Shown in pieces: positions 15,701 to 23,957 of a stretch of DNA of 50,994 nt. The notes under the pieces were generated by a model. It was not told the origin of the DNA. It worked only from the letters and a program-made list of their open reading frames with translations, and made no database searches. The stretch comes from an uncultured Roseburia sp. Its GTDB lineage: Bacteria; Bacillota; Clostridia; Lachnospirales; Lachnospiraceae. Where the stretch lies: NCBI GenBank assembly GCA_934309475.1, contig CAKRDK010000016.1:1-50994 (forward strand), given 5' to 3'. The position numbers and the translations under genes were made by a program. Each line of letters starts with the position of its first letter. Positions within the stretch are counted from its first letter, which is position 1.

Positions 15701-16279
15701 ATGGACGAAAAAGAATTGGAGCAGGAAAAGGGAGAAAAGAATGAGAAGGCTTCCAACGTAAAAGAGATTTTAAGCTGGATTATTCCGTTTGTGGCAGCAC
15801 TTTTGATTGCTGTTTTTTTGAAAAATTATATTATCATTAATGCAAATGTACCATCCGGTTCCATGGAGAATACAATCATGACAGGCGACAGGTTAATCGG
15901 GAACCGGCTTGCCTATATCAGGAGTAATCCAAAGCGTGGGGATATTATTATTTTCCATTATCCCGACAATGAACAGGAGATTTATGTGAAACGTGTCATT
16001 GCGCTTCCGGGTGAGAAGGTGGAAGTCCGCGATGGCAAGATATACATTGACGGTTCCGAGACACCGTTAGACGAGCCTTATCTGAAGGAAGAGTGGACAG
16101 TGGCAACCGGACCTTATGAGTTCGAGGTGCCGGAAGACAGTTACCTGGTGCTGGGAGATAACCGGAATGATTCCTGGGATGCGCGTTACTGGGCGAACAA
16201 GTATGTGGCGGAAGATAAGATTTTAGGAAAAGCAGTATTTGCATATTGGCCATTTTCCAGTTTTGGTAAGTTGGAATAA
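15701..16279 (+). CDS. lepB: Signal peptidase I
   Basis: 192 residues from ATG 15701, which has TTAGGAG nine bases upstream; an in-frame ATG 75 bases earlier lacks a ribosome site. A charged cytoplasmic start (residues 1-22) is followed by one membrane anchor (24-46). The catalytic Ser-Lys pair is S54 in PSGSMENT and K97 in YVKRVIALPG. The LGDNRNDSWDAR motif (box E) is present near the C-terminus. It cleaves signal peptides of secreted proteins outside the membrane; the window itself encodes clients such as the papain-like protease. The size is typical for the Gram-positive type. Confidence 0.95.
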   Translation: MDEKELEQEKGEKNEKASNVKEILSWIIPFVAALLIAVFLKNYIIINANVPSGSMENTIMTGDRLIGNRLAYIRSNPKRGDIIIFHYPDNEQEIYVKRVIALPGEKVEVRDGKIYIDGSETPLDEPYLKEEWTVATGPYEFEVPEDSYLVLGDNRNDSWDARYWANKYVAEDKILGKAVFAYWPFSSFGKLE

Positions 16280-16286
16280 TGAAAAT

Positions 16287-16318
16287 GGGACGTACCTCTT
16301 TGCGGGGTACGTCTTTGT
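16287..16318 (+). terminator. Terminator after lepB
   Basis: GACGTACC (16289-16296) pairs with GGTACGTC (16306-16313), followed by TTTGTGT. The U-run is short. Confidence 0.7.
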
Positions 16319-16376
16319 GTATGCAGTGCCTATGGCATAGATGTAAATATTACAAAATCAGAGGGAGGATTTTGGT

Positions 16377-17540
16377 ATGATTGGAGTTTTGGCAAAGGTT
16401 TTTATTCGAAATCAAAAGGATGAGAGCAAAGTGCGCCAAGCATATGGAATGCTTTGCGGTGTAGTTGGAATTTTTCTGAATATACTGCTTTTTGCAGGGA
16501 AATTTCTTGCGGGAACCATCAGCAATTCCATTGCGATTACAGCGGATGCGTTCAACAACTTATCGGATGCGGCGTCCTCACTTGTGACGCTTTTAGGATT
16601 CCATTTTGCGGGTGCAAAGCCTGACCCGGATCATCCATACGGACATGGGCGGATTGAGTATATTTCCGGGCTGGGGGTTGCGGCACTGATTTTAATTATG
16701 GCATATGAGCTGGTAAAAGATTCCGTAAAAAAGATTCTTCATCCGGGGCAGACGGAGTGTTCTGCGCTTATCGTGGCAATCCTTCTGCTAGCGGTTCTTG
16801 TGAAGTTCTACATGTTTTTTTACAATCATACCATCGGGAAAAAAATCAATTCCGCAGCCATGCGTGCAACGGCGCTCGATAGTCTGAGTGATATGGCTGC
16901 AACCTCAGTGGTACTTCTGGCAACGCTGGTGGCTCATTTCACGGGGTTACAGATTGATGGCTACTGTGGTGTGGCTGTCGGCTTATTTATTTGTTATGCG
17001 GGCATAAACGCTGCGAAGGACACATTGAACCCACTGCTTGGGCAGGCACCTGACCCGGAAGAAGTGGAAAAGATTAAAGAAATTGTGATGAGCCATGAAA
17101 AGGTCTGTGGCATCCACGACCTGATTGTCCACGATTATGGTCCTGGCAGACAGATGATTTCTTTACATGCAGAAGTGCCAGCGGAGGACAATATTTTAGA
17201 GATACACGATGAAATCGACCTTATCGAGATGGAATTGAAGCAGAAGCTTCACTGCGACGCTACCATCCACATGGACCCGGTCATCACGACAGATGAGCAT
17301 TTAAAGCAGTTGAAGGAGCAGGTGACAGAGATTGTGGAAGGGATTGATGAACGCATCAGCCTTCATGATTTCCGGATAGTATCGGGACCGAGCCACACTA
17401 ACCTGATTTTTGACATCGTGGTTCCGTTTAAGTGTAAGCTTGAAGATGAAGCATTAATCGAAGAAATTCAGCGCAGGGTACAAAAAGAGATAGGCACAAA
17501 TTATTTTACGGTGATTCAGATAGACCGGTATTATGTATAG
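16377..17540 (+). CDS. Cation diffusion facilitator metal exporter, probably Mn-type
   Basis: 387 residues. Six membrane helices occupy ~25-215 and a cytoplasmic ferredoxin-like domain ~220-300, followed by a second one to the end, so the cytosolic part is longer than in most CDF proteins. The metal site shows N60xxxD64 in TM2 (TADAFNNLSD) and D168xxxD172 in TM5 (ALDSLSD). An NxxxD/DxxxD pair is characteristic of manganese CDFs, whereas zinc exporters have HxxxD. The conserved DPDHPYGHGRIEY motif is in the first cytosolic loop. It should export Mn2+ (or a similar ion) using the proton gradient. It lies between two terminators and is monocistronic. Confidence 0.88.
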   Translation: MIGVLAKVFIRNQKDESKVRQAYGMLCGVVGIFLNILLFAGKFLAGTISNSIAITADAFNNLSDAASSLVTLLGFHFAGAKPDPDHPYGHGRIEYISGLGVAALILIMAYELVKDSVKKILHPGQTECSALIVAILLLAVLVKFYMFFYNHTIGKKINSAAMRATALDSLSDMAATSVVLLATLVAHFTGLQIDGYCGVAVGLFICYAGINAAKDTLNPLLGQAPDPEEVEKIKEIVMSHEKVCGIHDLIVHDYGPGRQMISLHAEVPAEDNILEIHDEIDLIEMELKQKLHCDATIHMDPVITTDEHLKQLKEQVTEIVEGIDERISLHDFRIVSGPSHTNLIFDIVVPFKCKLEDEALIEEIQRRVQKEIGTNYFTVIQIDRYYV

Positions 17541-17545
17541 GGGAA

Positions 17546-17586
17546 AGGGTATGATATTCCGGAAGGGAATGTCATATCCTTTTTTG
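17546..17586 (+). terminator. Terminator after the CDF gene
   Basis: A 15-bp stem (17546-17560 with 17566-17580), with two G-T wobbles, ends in a T6 tract. Confidence 0.88.
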
Positions 17587-17612
17587 TTGAAACAACAAAG
17601 CACAGCTTTGAT

Positions 17613-17641
17613 TTGACAATTTGCCGTGTGAGTTATATAAT
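17613..17641 (+). promoter_or_regulatory. glmS promoter
   Basis: TTGACA (17613-17618), 17-bp spacer, TATAAT (17636-17641): a full-consensus sigma-A promoter. The transcript begins ~50 nt before the ribozyme cleavage site. Confidence 0.9.
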
Positions 17642-17689
17642 TTGCCTGTGAACATTGAAAACTGAATCATTGATAATATTTTATACATT

Positions 17690-17850
17690 GTCCTCATTTT
17701 AGCGCCATGGCCTTTTGACAAAAAGGTTGACGAGGAGAAGGGTAATCGAAAATTCGGCGGATGCCCTTCCGTAGTATCTCAATGCGATATATATTGGCAA
17801 ATATGTGGGTAACTGCAAAACAAATTCAATATAATGAGATTAGAAACATA
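17690..17850 (+). ncRNA. glmS ribozyme-riboswitch
   Basis: The region upstream of glmS carries the conserved core of the glucosamine-6-phosphate-activated self-cleaving ribozyme: AGCGCC at 17701-17706 (cleavage expected between A17701 and G17702), a P2 hairpin, GACGAGGAGAAGGGTAATCG in the core, and TTCGGCGGATGCC. When glucosamine-6-P accumulates, the RNA cuts its own leader and the message is degraded, which lowers GlmS. The 3' boundary is approximate; accessory stems P3-P4 probably extend to ~17850. Confidence 0.95.
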
Positions 17851-17921
17851 AACTAGAAATGATAAAATGTGCAGCAAGGGATGCTTTTGCTGCTTTGTAT
17901 AGAAAGAATGAGGATATCAAT

Positions 17922-19742
17922 ATGTGTGGAATAATAGGATTTATTGGACATGATGCGCTGAGCAGAATCTTGAATGGTTTAGAGCTGCTTGAGTACAGAG
18001 GATACGATAGTGCGGGATTAGCAGTGAGAGGAGAAGCAGAGACAGTTCCTGAGATACATAAATGTCAGGGACGCGTAAAGGACTTAAGAGAGATTTCTCC
18101 AAAGGAAGACCATTTTACTTGTGGAATCGGTCATACAAGATGGGCGACTCACGGTGGAGTATCTGACGCCAATGCTCATCCACATAGAGTGGGAAATGTA
18201 ACTTTAGTTCACAATGGAATCGTGGAAAATTATAAAGAACTGAGTGAAGAGTATGAGGTGGAAGATGAACTTGTATCAGAGACGGACACAGAGGTAGTGG
18301 CAGCTTTGCTGAACAAGTTCTACAAGGGAGATCCAAACGAAGCCATCAGAAGAACGGTAAAGAAGTTAAAGGGAACGTATGCACTTGTGGTGATGTTTGA
18401 CGATATACCGGACACCATCTACGCAGTCAGAAATGTAAGCCCGATTGTAGTTGCAAAAAATGATGACCTGACGATTCTTGCGTCAGACCCGGCTGCTTTA
18501 TATCAGTATTCCAAAGAATTTTTCGTGCTGGATGAAGCGTGTATTTTAAAGGCTGAAAAAGGAACAGTTTCGATTGTAGACTTTAACGGCAATGAAGTTG
18601 AGCCAAAGATGCAGGTTGTGGACTGGGATGCCAGCAATACCGGTAAGCAGGGATATCCATTTTACATGGAAAAAGAAATCAATGAGCAGCCGGAGGCATT
18701 GAAGAAGATTCTAAGTACATATGTCATTGATAATGACATCGAGCTTGGATATGATGGCGCGGTTGACAGAGCACTCACAGCATTTAACCGTGTGTGTATC
18801 GTAGCCTGTGGAACAGCCCTTCATGCAGGAATGATGGGGGCAAATCTGTTCAAAAAATGGCTCGGCATTCCGGTGGAGGTCGAGATGGCTTCAGAATTCA
18901 TTTACTCGGATACCGTGCTTGATAAGGACACTCTTTTCATTGCGGTATCCCAGTCCGGAGAGACCATCGACACGATGGAAGCATTGAAGAAAGCAAAGAA
19001 TGAGGGTGCATGCTGCCTTGCTATCTTAAATGTAAGAGGTTCTTCCATCTCCAGAACGGCAGATTATACGCTTTATACAGACGCAGGTCCTGAGATTGCG
19101 GTTGCAAGTACAAAGGCATATACAACCCAGATGATGATATTCTATCTCTTAACATTAAGATGCGCTTCCCTGAGAGGAAAAATCACAGGAGAGTATCTGG
19201 AACATGCGTTAGAGAACTTAAGAAGAGTGCCGGATGCAATCAGTCAGGTTATTGCGATGAAGAGCGAGATTCACCGTCAGGCCAAAGAAGTAATCATGGC
19301 AAGTGACCTCTTTATGATTGGAAGAGGAATGGATTATCAGGTATTGCTGGAAGGTGCCTTAAAGCTTAAGGAGATATCATATATCCATTCAGAGGCATAT
19401 GCAGCAGGAGAGCTGAAGCATGGTCCTATCGCCCTTATCACAGAGGGAACACCGGTTATTGCGGCGGCAACCCAGACGAAACTGATTTCTAAGGAACTTT
19501 CCAATGTCAAAGAAATCAAGGCAAGAGGAGCAAACGTAGTGCTTCTGACGAAGGAGGAACTGAAGGACGACTTTGCCCAGAGCGGTGAGTATCATGTCAT
19601 TGGCCTTCCTAATCTGGATGACGAATATATGCCATTCCCGGAGATTGCTGCCTTACAGCTATACTCATATTATGTATCAGCAGATAAGGGACTGGATGTC
19701 GATAAGCCAAGAAATCTGGCAAAAGTTGTAACAGTAGAATAA
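17922..19742 (+). CDS. glmS: Glutamine--fructose-6-phosphate aminotransferase
   Basis: 606 residues from ATG 17922. This start is required because the protein must begin Met-Cys (MCGIIGF): after Met removal the Cys is the N-terminal nucleophile of the glutaminase. An in-frame ATG 63 bases earlier lies at the ribozyme's 3' side and would bury the Cys. Residues 2-~220 are the Ntn glutaminase domain (GHTRWATHG, HNGIVENY). Two SIS isomerase domains follow (CGTALHAGMMG; SQSGETIDT; GRGMDYQVLLEGALKLKEISY), ending with KPRNLAKVVTVE. It makes glucosamine-6-P, the first step of peptidoglycan amino sugars. Confidence 0.97.
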   Translation: MCGIIGFIGHDALSRILNGLELLEYRGYDSAGLAVRGEAETVPEIHKCQGRVKDLREISPKEDHFTCGIGHTRWATHGGVSDANAHPHRVGNVTLVHNGIVENYKELSEEYEVEDELVSETDTEVVAALLNKFYKGDPNEAIRRTVKKLKGTYALVVMFDDIPDTIYAVRNVSPIVVAKNDDLTILASDPAALYQYSKEFFVLDEACILKAEKGTVSIVDFNGNEVEPKMQVVDWDASNTGKQGYPFYMEKEINEQPEALKKILSTYVIDNDIELGYDGAVDRALTAFNRVCIVACGTALHAGMMGANLFKKWLGIPVEVEMASEFIYSDTVLDKDTLFIAVSQSGETIDTMEALKKAKNEGACCLAILNVRGSSISRTADYTLYTDAGPEIAVASTKAYTTQMMIFYLLTLRCASLRGKITGEYLEHALENLRRVPDAISQVIAMKSEIHRQAKEVIMASDLFMIGRGMDYQVLLEGALKLKEISYIHSEAYAAGELKHGPIALITEGTPVIAAATQTKLISKELSNVKEIKARGANVVLLTKEELKDDFAQSGEYHVIGLPNLDDEYMPFPEIAALQLYSYYVSADKGLDVDKPRNLAKVVTVE

Positions 19743-19795
19743 AAGTGAGGGCAATGTAAGTATTATCAATAACAGGTATCATTGTTGAAATAAAA

Positions 19796-19826
19796 GAGGA
19801 ATCTTCGTTGGATTCCTCTTTTTTTT
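19796..19826 (+). terminator. glmS terminator
   Basis: GAGGAATC (19796-19803) pairs with GATTCCTC (19811-19818), followed by eight more T. Confidence 0.93.
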
Positions 19827-19902
19827 AGGATTACCCCATGAAAACGACAAAATTTGTGAAGAATTACTAAAAAAACAACAGTAAAATTGTTGAAATAACA
19901 AA

Positions 19903-19943
19903 TTGAACAATTAAAACACTGTTGTTATAATAATCTCAACAGT
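19903..19943 (+). promoter_or_regulatory. Promoter and operator of the hexitol operon
   Basis: TTGAAC (19903-19908), 17-bp spacer, TATAAT (19926-19931). The palindrome ACTGTTG (19918-19924) / CAACAGT (19937-19943) encloses the -10 box. Further CAACAGT and GTTGAAA copies lie upstream (19877 onwards). This looks like the multi-site operator of the DeoR-family regulator encoded in the same operon. Confidence 0.75.
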
Positions 19944-20001
19944 TGAAACAAAAGTCTGGAGTTTTTACTTCAAAAATGGCATAATGAAAGGAGAAAGAAA
20001 A

Positions 20002-21264
20002 ATGAAAACAAAAGCAGTACGTTTACATGGGGCAAATGATTTAAGGTTAGACGAATTTGAATTACCGGAAATCAAAGAGGATGAGATTCTTGTTAGGGTC
20101 GTTTCAGACAGTATTTGTATGTCAACATACAAATGTGCGATTCTTGGAACAGGACACAAGAGAGTGCACGAGGATGTGGCAGAGCATCCGGCAATCATGG
20201 GACATGAATTTGCAGGAGATATTGTAAAAGTAGGCGCAAAGCATCAGGATAAATTTAAGCCAGGAATGAAGTTTACATTACAACCAGCATTAAACTACAA
20301 GGGTACTATGTGGAGCCCGGGATATTCCTATGAGTTCTTCGGAGGAGATGCAACCTACTGCATTATCCCGCCAGAGGTTATGGAGCTGGGATGTCTCCTG
20401 GAGTACAAGGGCCGTGCATATTACGAAGCATCTTTAGCTGAGCCAATGAGCTGCAGTATTGGGGCATTTAATGCAGCATATCATACCCAGATGGGTGTTT
20501 ATACACATGAGATGGGTATTAAAAAAGACGGAAAGCTTGCAATTATGGCAGGTGCCGGTCCAATGGGACTTGGAGCTTTGACCTATGCACTTCACAGAGA
20601 TGTACGTCCGGGAATGATTGTAGTGACAGATGTAAATCAGGATCGTCTCGACCGCGCAGAACAGCTTTTCCCGATTGCGGAAGCAAAAGCAGATGGAATC
20701 GAGCTGCATTTTGTAAACACAGGAAATATGGAAGATCCGGTTGCATACTTAAGAGAGCTTACCGGTGGAACAGGATTTGATGATGTCTTGTGTTATGCAC
20801 CAATTGCACAGGTAGTAGAGCAGAGCAGCGCGGTATTAGGACGCGATGGCTGCCTGAACTTCTTCGCAGGACCTACAGACAACCAGTTTTCTGCAAAGAT
20901 GAATTTCTATGACGTACACTATAACTCAACGCACGTTATGGGAACAACAGGTGGAAATACAGCAGATATGATTGAGTCACTGGAATTATCCGCTGCTAAG
21001 CGCATCAATCCGGCAGTTATGGTAACACATATCGGAGGACTGGACGCAGTGGCAGAGACAACCTTAAATCTTCCAAAGATTCCTGGCGGCAAGAAATTAA
21101 TCTACACCCACATGAATATGCCGCTTACAGCCCTGACAGATTTCAGGAAAAAAGGCAAAGAGGATGCCAGATTTAACGATTTGGCAGACATAGTAGAGAA
21201 AAACAACGGTCTCTGGAATCCGGAGGCAGAGGAGTATCTGCTTGCTAATTTTATAAAAGAATAA
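20002..21264 (+). CDS. Zinc-dependent polyol-phosphate dehydrogenase, SorE (L-sorbose-1-phosphate reductase)-like
   Basis: 420 residues of the medium-chain dehydrogenase family. ATG 20002 is preferred over 19984 because AAAGGAG then lies eight bases upstream. The catalytic zinc ligands fit C39, H68 and E69 (MGHEFAGDIV); the nucleotide-binding site is AGAGPMGLGALTYA. Segments such as DGCLNFFAGP, FYDVHYN and GTTGGNTADM closely resemble what I recall of Klebsiella SorE, which interconverts L-sorbose-1-P and glucitol-6-P by acting on the carbon next to the phosphate-bearing one. Together with the mannitol PTS and fructose-1-P kinase of the same operon, it is inferred to oxidise mannitol-1-P at C2 to fructose-1-P. 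A different hexitol phosphate is possible. Confidence 0.85.
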   Translation: MKTKAVRLHGANDLRLDEFELPEIKEDEILVRVVSDSICMSTYKCAILGTGHKRVHEDVAEHPAIMGHEFAGDIVKVGAKHQDKFKPGMKFTLQPALNYKGTMWSPGYSYEFFGGDATYCIIPPEVMELGCLLEYKGRAYYEASLAEPMSCSIGAFNAAYHTQMGVYTHEMGIKKDGKLAIMAGAGPMGLGALTYALHRDVRPGMIVVTDVNQDRLDRAEQLFPIAEAKADGIELHFVNTGNMEDPVAYLRELTGGTGFDDVLCYAPIAQVVEQSSAVLGRDGCLNFFAGPTDNQFSAKMNFYDVHYNSTHVMGTTGGNTADMIESLELSAAKRINPAVMVTHIGGLDAVAETTLNLPKIPGGKKLIYTHMNMPLTALTDFRKKGKEDARFNDLADIVEKNNGLWNPEAEEYLLANFIKE

Positions 21265-21276
21265 TTTAGTCAGAAA

Positions 21277-21315
21277 GTTTCCTCCTGTGGGAGACGGACT
21301 GACGCAGGAGGAAAC
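21277..21315 (+). promoter_or_regulatory. Hairpin sequestering the deoR-family ribosome site
   Basis: GTTTCCTCCTG (21277-21287) is perfectly complementary to CAGGAGGAAAC (21305-21315), which contains the AGGAGG ribosome site (21306-21311) of the next gene. An alternative, mutually exclusive stem CTCC/GGAG (21282-21285 with 21289-21292) would free it. This suggests that translation of the regulator is kept low or is switched. Confidence 0.75.
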
Positions 21316-21317
21316 AA

Positions 21318-22079
21318 TTGGACACAATGGAAGAAAGAAGAAATGCAATCGTAAATTTCGTGAATGAAAAAGGAAATGTTACATTTTCACAATTGAAGGT
21401 GGCGTTTCCGGACGTTTCAGAGATGACACTCAGAACGGACCTCAAAACACTGGATGGGGAAAACAGGATTGTAAGAGTACATGGTGGTGCAAAGTCTGTA
21501 GAGATAGTATTGGGAACAGATGATTTATTGGGGCGCAGATCAGTTAGAAATGTAGAGGCAAAACAGGAAATTGTAAAGAAAGCATTGGAATACATCAGAC
21601 CGAACACAACAGTATTTCTGGATTCCGGCAGTACGACTACGATGTTAGCTGAAAACTGGCCGGATCAGCCAAATTTTATTTTTACAAACAGTCTGACCTG
21701 TGCGATGGCATTGTCAAAGCTTAAGCAGCCAAAGGTTTTTATGCCGAGTGGGGAACTCAATCAATACAGCCTTAGCCTGTGTGGCTTAGAGACATTGGAG
21801 AGTTTAAAAAAGATAAGCTTTGACACTGTGTTTATCGGGATTACCAGCTATGACACGACAAATGGGATATCCTGTGGGGTATTGGCGGAAACACAGATGA
21901 AGAGAATGCTTCTTGAGCAGCAGGCAGAGAGAATTGTACTACTGGATACATCGAAGGTTGGAAAGAAAAGCACCTTTAAAATCGGTGGTCTTGAAAATGT
22001 AGATGTCATAATTACAGAGGATCCGGATAACGAGATTTTGAAACGCGATTGCATTGACTTTGAAACAGAATTAGTATAA
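21318..22079 (+). CDS. DeoR family transcriptional regulator of the hexitol operon
   Basis: 253 residues starting with TTG at 21318: AGGAGG ends six bases upstream, while the in-frame ATG at 21327 would be 15 bases away. Residues ~5-60 are a winged HTH (RRNAIVNFVNEKGNVTFSQL, MTLRTDLKTLD, IVRVHGGA), and residues ~80-235 are the DeoR sensor domain, an isomerase-like fold (FLDSGSTTTMLAENW, FTNSLTCAMALS, VFIGITSYD, LLDTSKVGKKS). The effector is probably a sugar phosphate made in the pathway. It sits between the dehydrogenase and the PTS gene, and probably binds the ACTGTTG/CAACAGT operator. Its ribosome site is hidden in a hairpin. Confidence 0.9.
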   Translation: MDTMEERRNAIVNFVNEKGNVTFSQLKVAFPDVSEMTLRTDLKTLDGENRIVRVHGGAKSVEIVLGTDDLLGRRSVRNVEAKQEIVKKALEYIRPNTTVFLDSGSTTTMLAENWPDQPNFIFTNSLTCAMALSKLKQPKVFMPSGELNQYSLSLCGLETLESLKKISFDTVFIGITSYDTTNGISCGVLAETQMKRMLLEQQAERIVLLDTSKVGKKSTFKIGGLENVDVIITEDPDNEILKRDCIDFETELV

Positions 22080-22118
22080 AGATTCAGTCCGCTCACTTTT
22101 AGGAGAAGGAGCAAAGGT

Positions 22119-23957
22119 ATGAAAGCAAAAGTTCAAAAATTCGGTAAGTTTTTATCGTCAATGGTAATGCCAAATATTGGGGCATTTATTGCATGGGGAT
22201 TCATTACAGCATTATTTATAGCAGATGGCTGGCTGCCAAATGAGGGACTGGCATCCATACAGCCATATATGTTGACTTATTTATTGCCGGTTCTTATCGC
22301 TTATTCAGGTGGAAAGCTTGTGGGCGGTGCCCGTGGTGGTGTTATGGGTGCTATAGCCGTTATGGGCTGTGTCGCCGGTGTAGGCGGAACGGATGGTCAG
22401 CCGATGCTTATGGGCGCAATGGTTATGGGACCGTTTGCAGGCTGGGTAATCAAAGTGTTTGACAAGAAAATGGAAAATCATATGCCGGCAGGCTTTGAGA
22501 TGCTTATCAACAACTTCTCAGTCGGTATCTTTGGAATGATTATCGCAATCATCGGATACTGGATTATCGGACCTGTCATGACGGGTATCCTTACCGTATT
22601 ATCAGCAGGCGTTGATGTGTTAGTAAGCCATAGTTTACTTCCACTTGCCGCTATTTTCATTGAGCCTGCAAAGGTGTTATTCCTTAACAATGCAATTAAC
22701 CATGGTATTTTTACACCAATCGGAGCAGAGCAGGCAGCCACAACAGGCCGCTCCATCATGTATATGTTAGAGGCTAACCCTGGTCCAGGACTTGGCGTAC
22801 TTTTAGCATATTGGATGTTTGCAAAAGACAAGACAACAAAACAGTCGGCACCGGGCGCAATTATTATTCATTTCCTTGGCGGAATTCATGAGATTTATTT
22901 TCCATACATACTTATGAATCCATTTGTAATTGTTGCTCCGATTGTTGGAAATATCTGCGCAATCGCATTTTTCTCACTCACAGGCTGTGGACTGAAAGGA
23001 CCTGCTTCCCCGGGTTCTATCATTGCATTCCTTGCCATGGCACCAAAGGATAAGATGCTCCTTATCATTGCAGGAGTTGCAATTGCAACCATAGTTTCAT
23101 TTTTGATTGCGTCGCCGATTATCAAACTTGCAGGAGGCAAGGGAGAAAGCCTTGAGGCAGCGAAGGATTCTGTAAACCAGATGAAAGCCGAGTCTAAGGG
23201 CATGACCGTAAATAATGCAGCAGAGATGGCTTCCGGTGATGTGAAAAAAATTGTCTTTGCCTGTGACGCAGGAATGGGCTCATCCGCAATGGGTGCCACA
23301 AAGTTCAGAAACAGAATCAAGGCTGTCAGACCTGATATTGCAGTAAGCAACACCTCGGTTGACGAGATACCGGCAGATACGGATATCGCAGTTGTACAGG
23401 TTACACTGGTGGCACGTGCAAAGAAGTCAGCACCGGATGCAAAGATTGTTACAATCGAAAACTTCCTGTCAGACCCGGCTTTAGACACACTGTTTGCGCA
23501 GTTGACAACAGGTGGTAAAAAGCCGCAAATCATCAATGCAGCAGGCGTTAAATTAAATCAGGCACCGGTATCGAAGGAAGAGGCTATCAGAGCAGCCGGA
23601 CAGCTTCTGGTTGCACAGGGCTGTGTGGATACCGATTATGTGGATGCCATGGTTGAACGGGAAAACAGAGTTTCCACCTACATGGGAATGGGAATTGCGA
23701 TTCCACATGGCACGTCTGAGGCGAAGGGCACCGTGAAGAAAACAGGTATTGTGCTTTTACAGTATCCGGAGGGTGTTGATTTTGGCAAGGAAAAGGCACA
23801 GCTTGTCATTGGAATAGCAGGAATCGGTGATGAGCACCTGGAGCTGCTTTCTAATATCTGCACTATACTGGAGGATGAAGCTACACTGGAAAAAATGAAG
23901 AAAACAAATGACGTACAGTGGATTTTAGATATGCTGTCGCAGGGGGAAAACAAATGA
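22119..23957 (+). CDS. mtlA: PTS system mannitol-type EIICBA component
   Basis: 612 residues with domains C-B-A. EIIC (~1-340) is membrane-embedded and has the mannitol-family sequence MVMPNIGAFIAWGFITALFI (one of its helices), the NNAINHGIFTPIG loop and the substrate-site GGIHEIYFPY. EIIB (~375-465) has phosphorylated Cys382 in FACDAGMGSSAMG. EIIA (~470-612) has phosphorylated His530 in GIAIPHGT. It imports and phosphorylates mannitol to mannitol-1-P using phosphate from HPr. In many Firmicutes EIIA is separate (mtlF); here the E. coli-like fusion is complete. The start ATG has AGGAGAAGGAG upstream. The gene overlaps fruK by 4 bp. Confidence 0.93.
   Translation: MKAKVQKFGKFLSSMVMPNIGAFIAWGFITALFIADGWLPNEGLASIQPYMLTYLLPVLIAYSGGKLVGGARGGVMGAIAVMGCVAGVGGTDGQPMLMGAMVMGPFAGWVIKVFDKKMENHMPAGFEMLINNFSVGIFGMIIAIIGYWIIGPVMTGILTVLSAGVDVLVSHSLLPLAAIFIEPAKVLFLNNAINHGIFTPIGAEQAATTGRSIMYMLEANPGPGLGVLLAYWMFAKDKTTKQSAPGAIIIHFLGGIHEIYFPYILMNPFVIVAPIVGNICAIAFFSLTGCGLKGPASPGSIIAFLAMAPKDKMLLIIAGVAIATIVSFLIASPIIKLAGGKGESLEAAKDSVNQMKAESKGMTVNNAAEMASGDVKKIVFACDAGMGSSAMGATKFRNRIKAVRPDIAVSNTSVDEIPADTDIAVVQVTLVARAKKSAPDAKIVTIENFLSDPALDTLFAQLTTGGKKPQIINAAGVKLNQAPVSKEEAIRAAGQLLVAQGCVDTDYVDAMVERENRVSTYMGMGIAIPHGTSEAKGTVKKTGIVLLQYPEGVDFGKEKAQLVIGIAGIGDEHLELLSNICTILEDEATLEKMKKTNDVQWILDMLSQGENK

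Noticed and set aside
17859..17921. Upstream in-frame ATG as the glmS start
   Set aside because: GlmS needs an N-terminal Cys after Met removal, which fixes the start at 17922.
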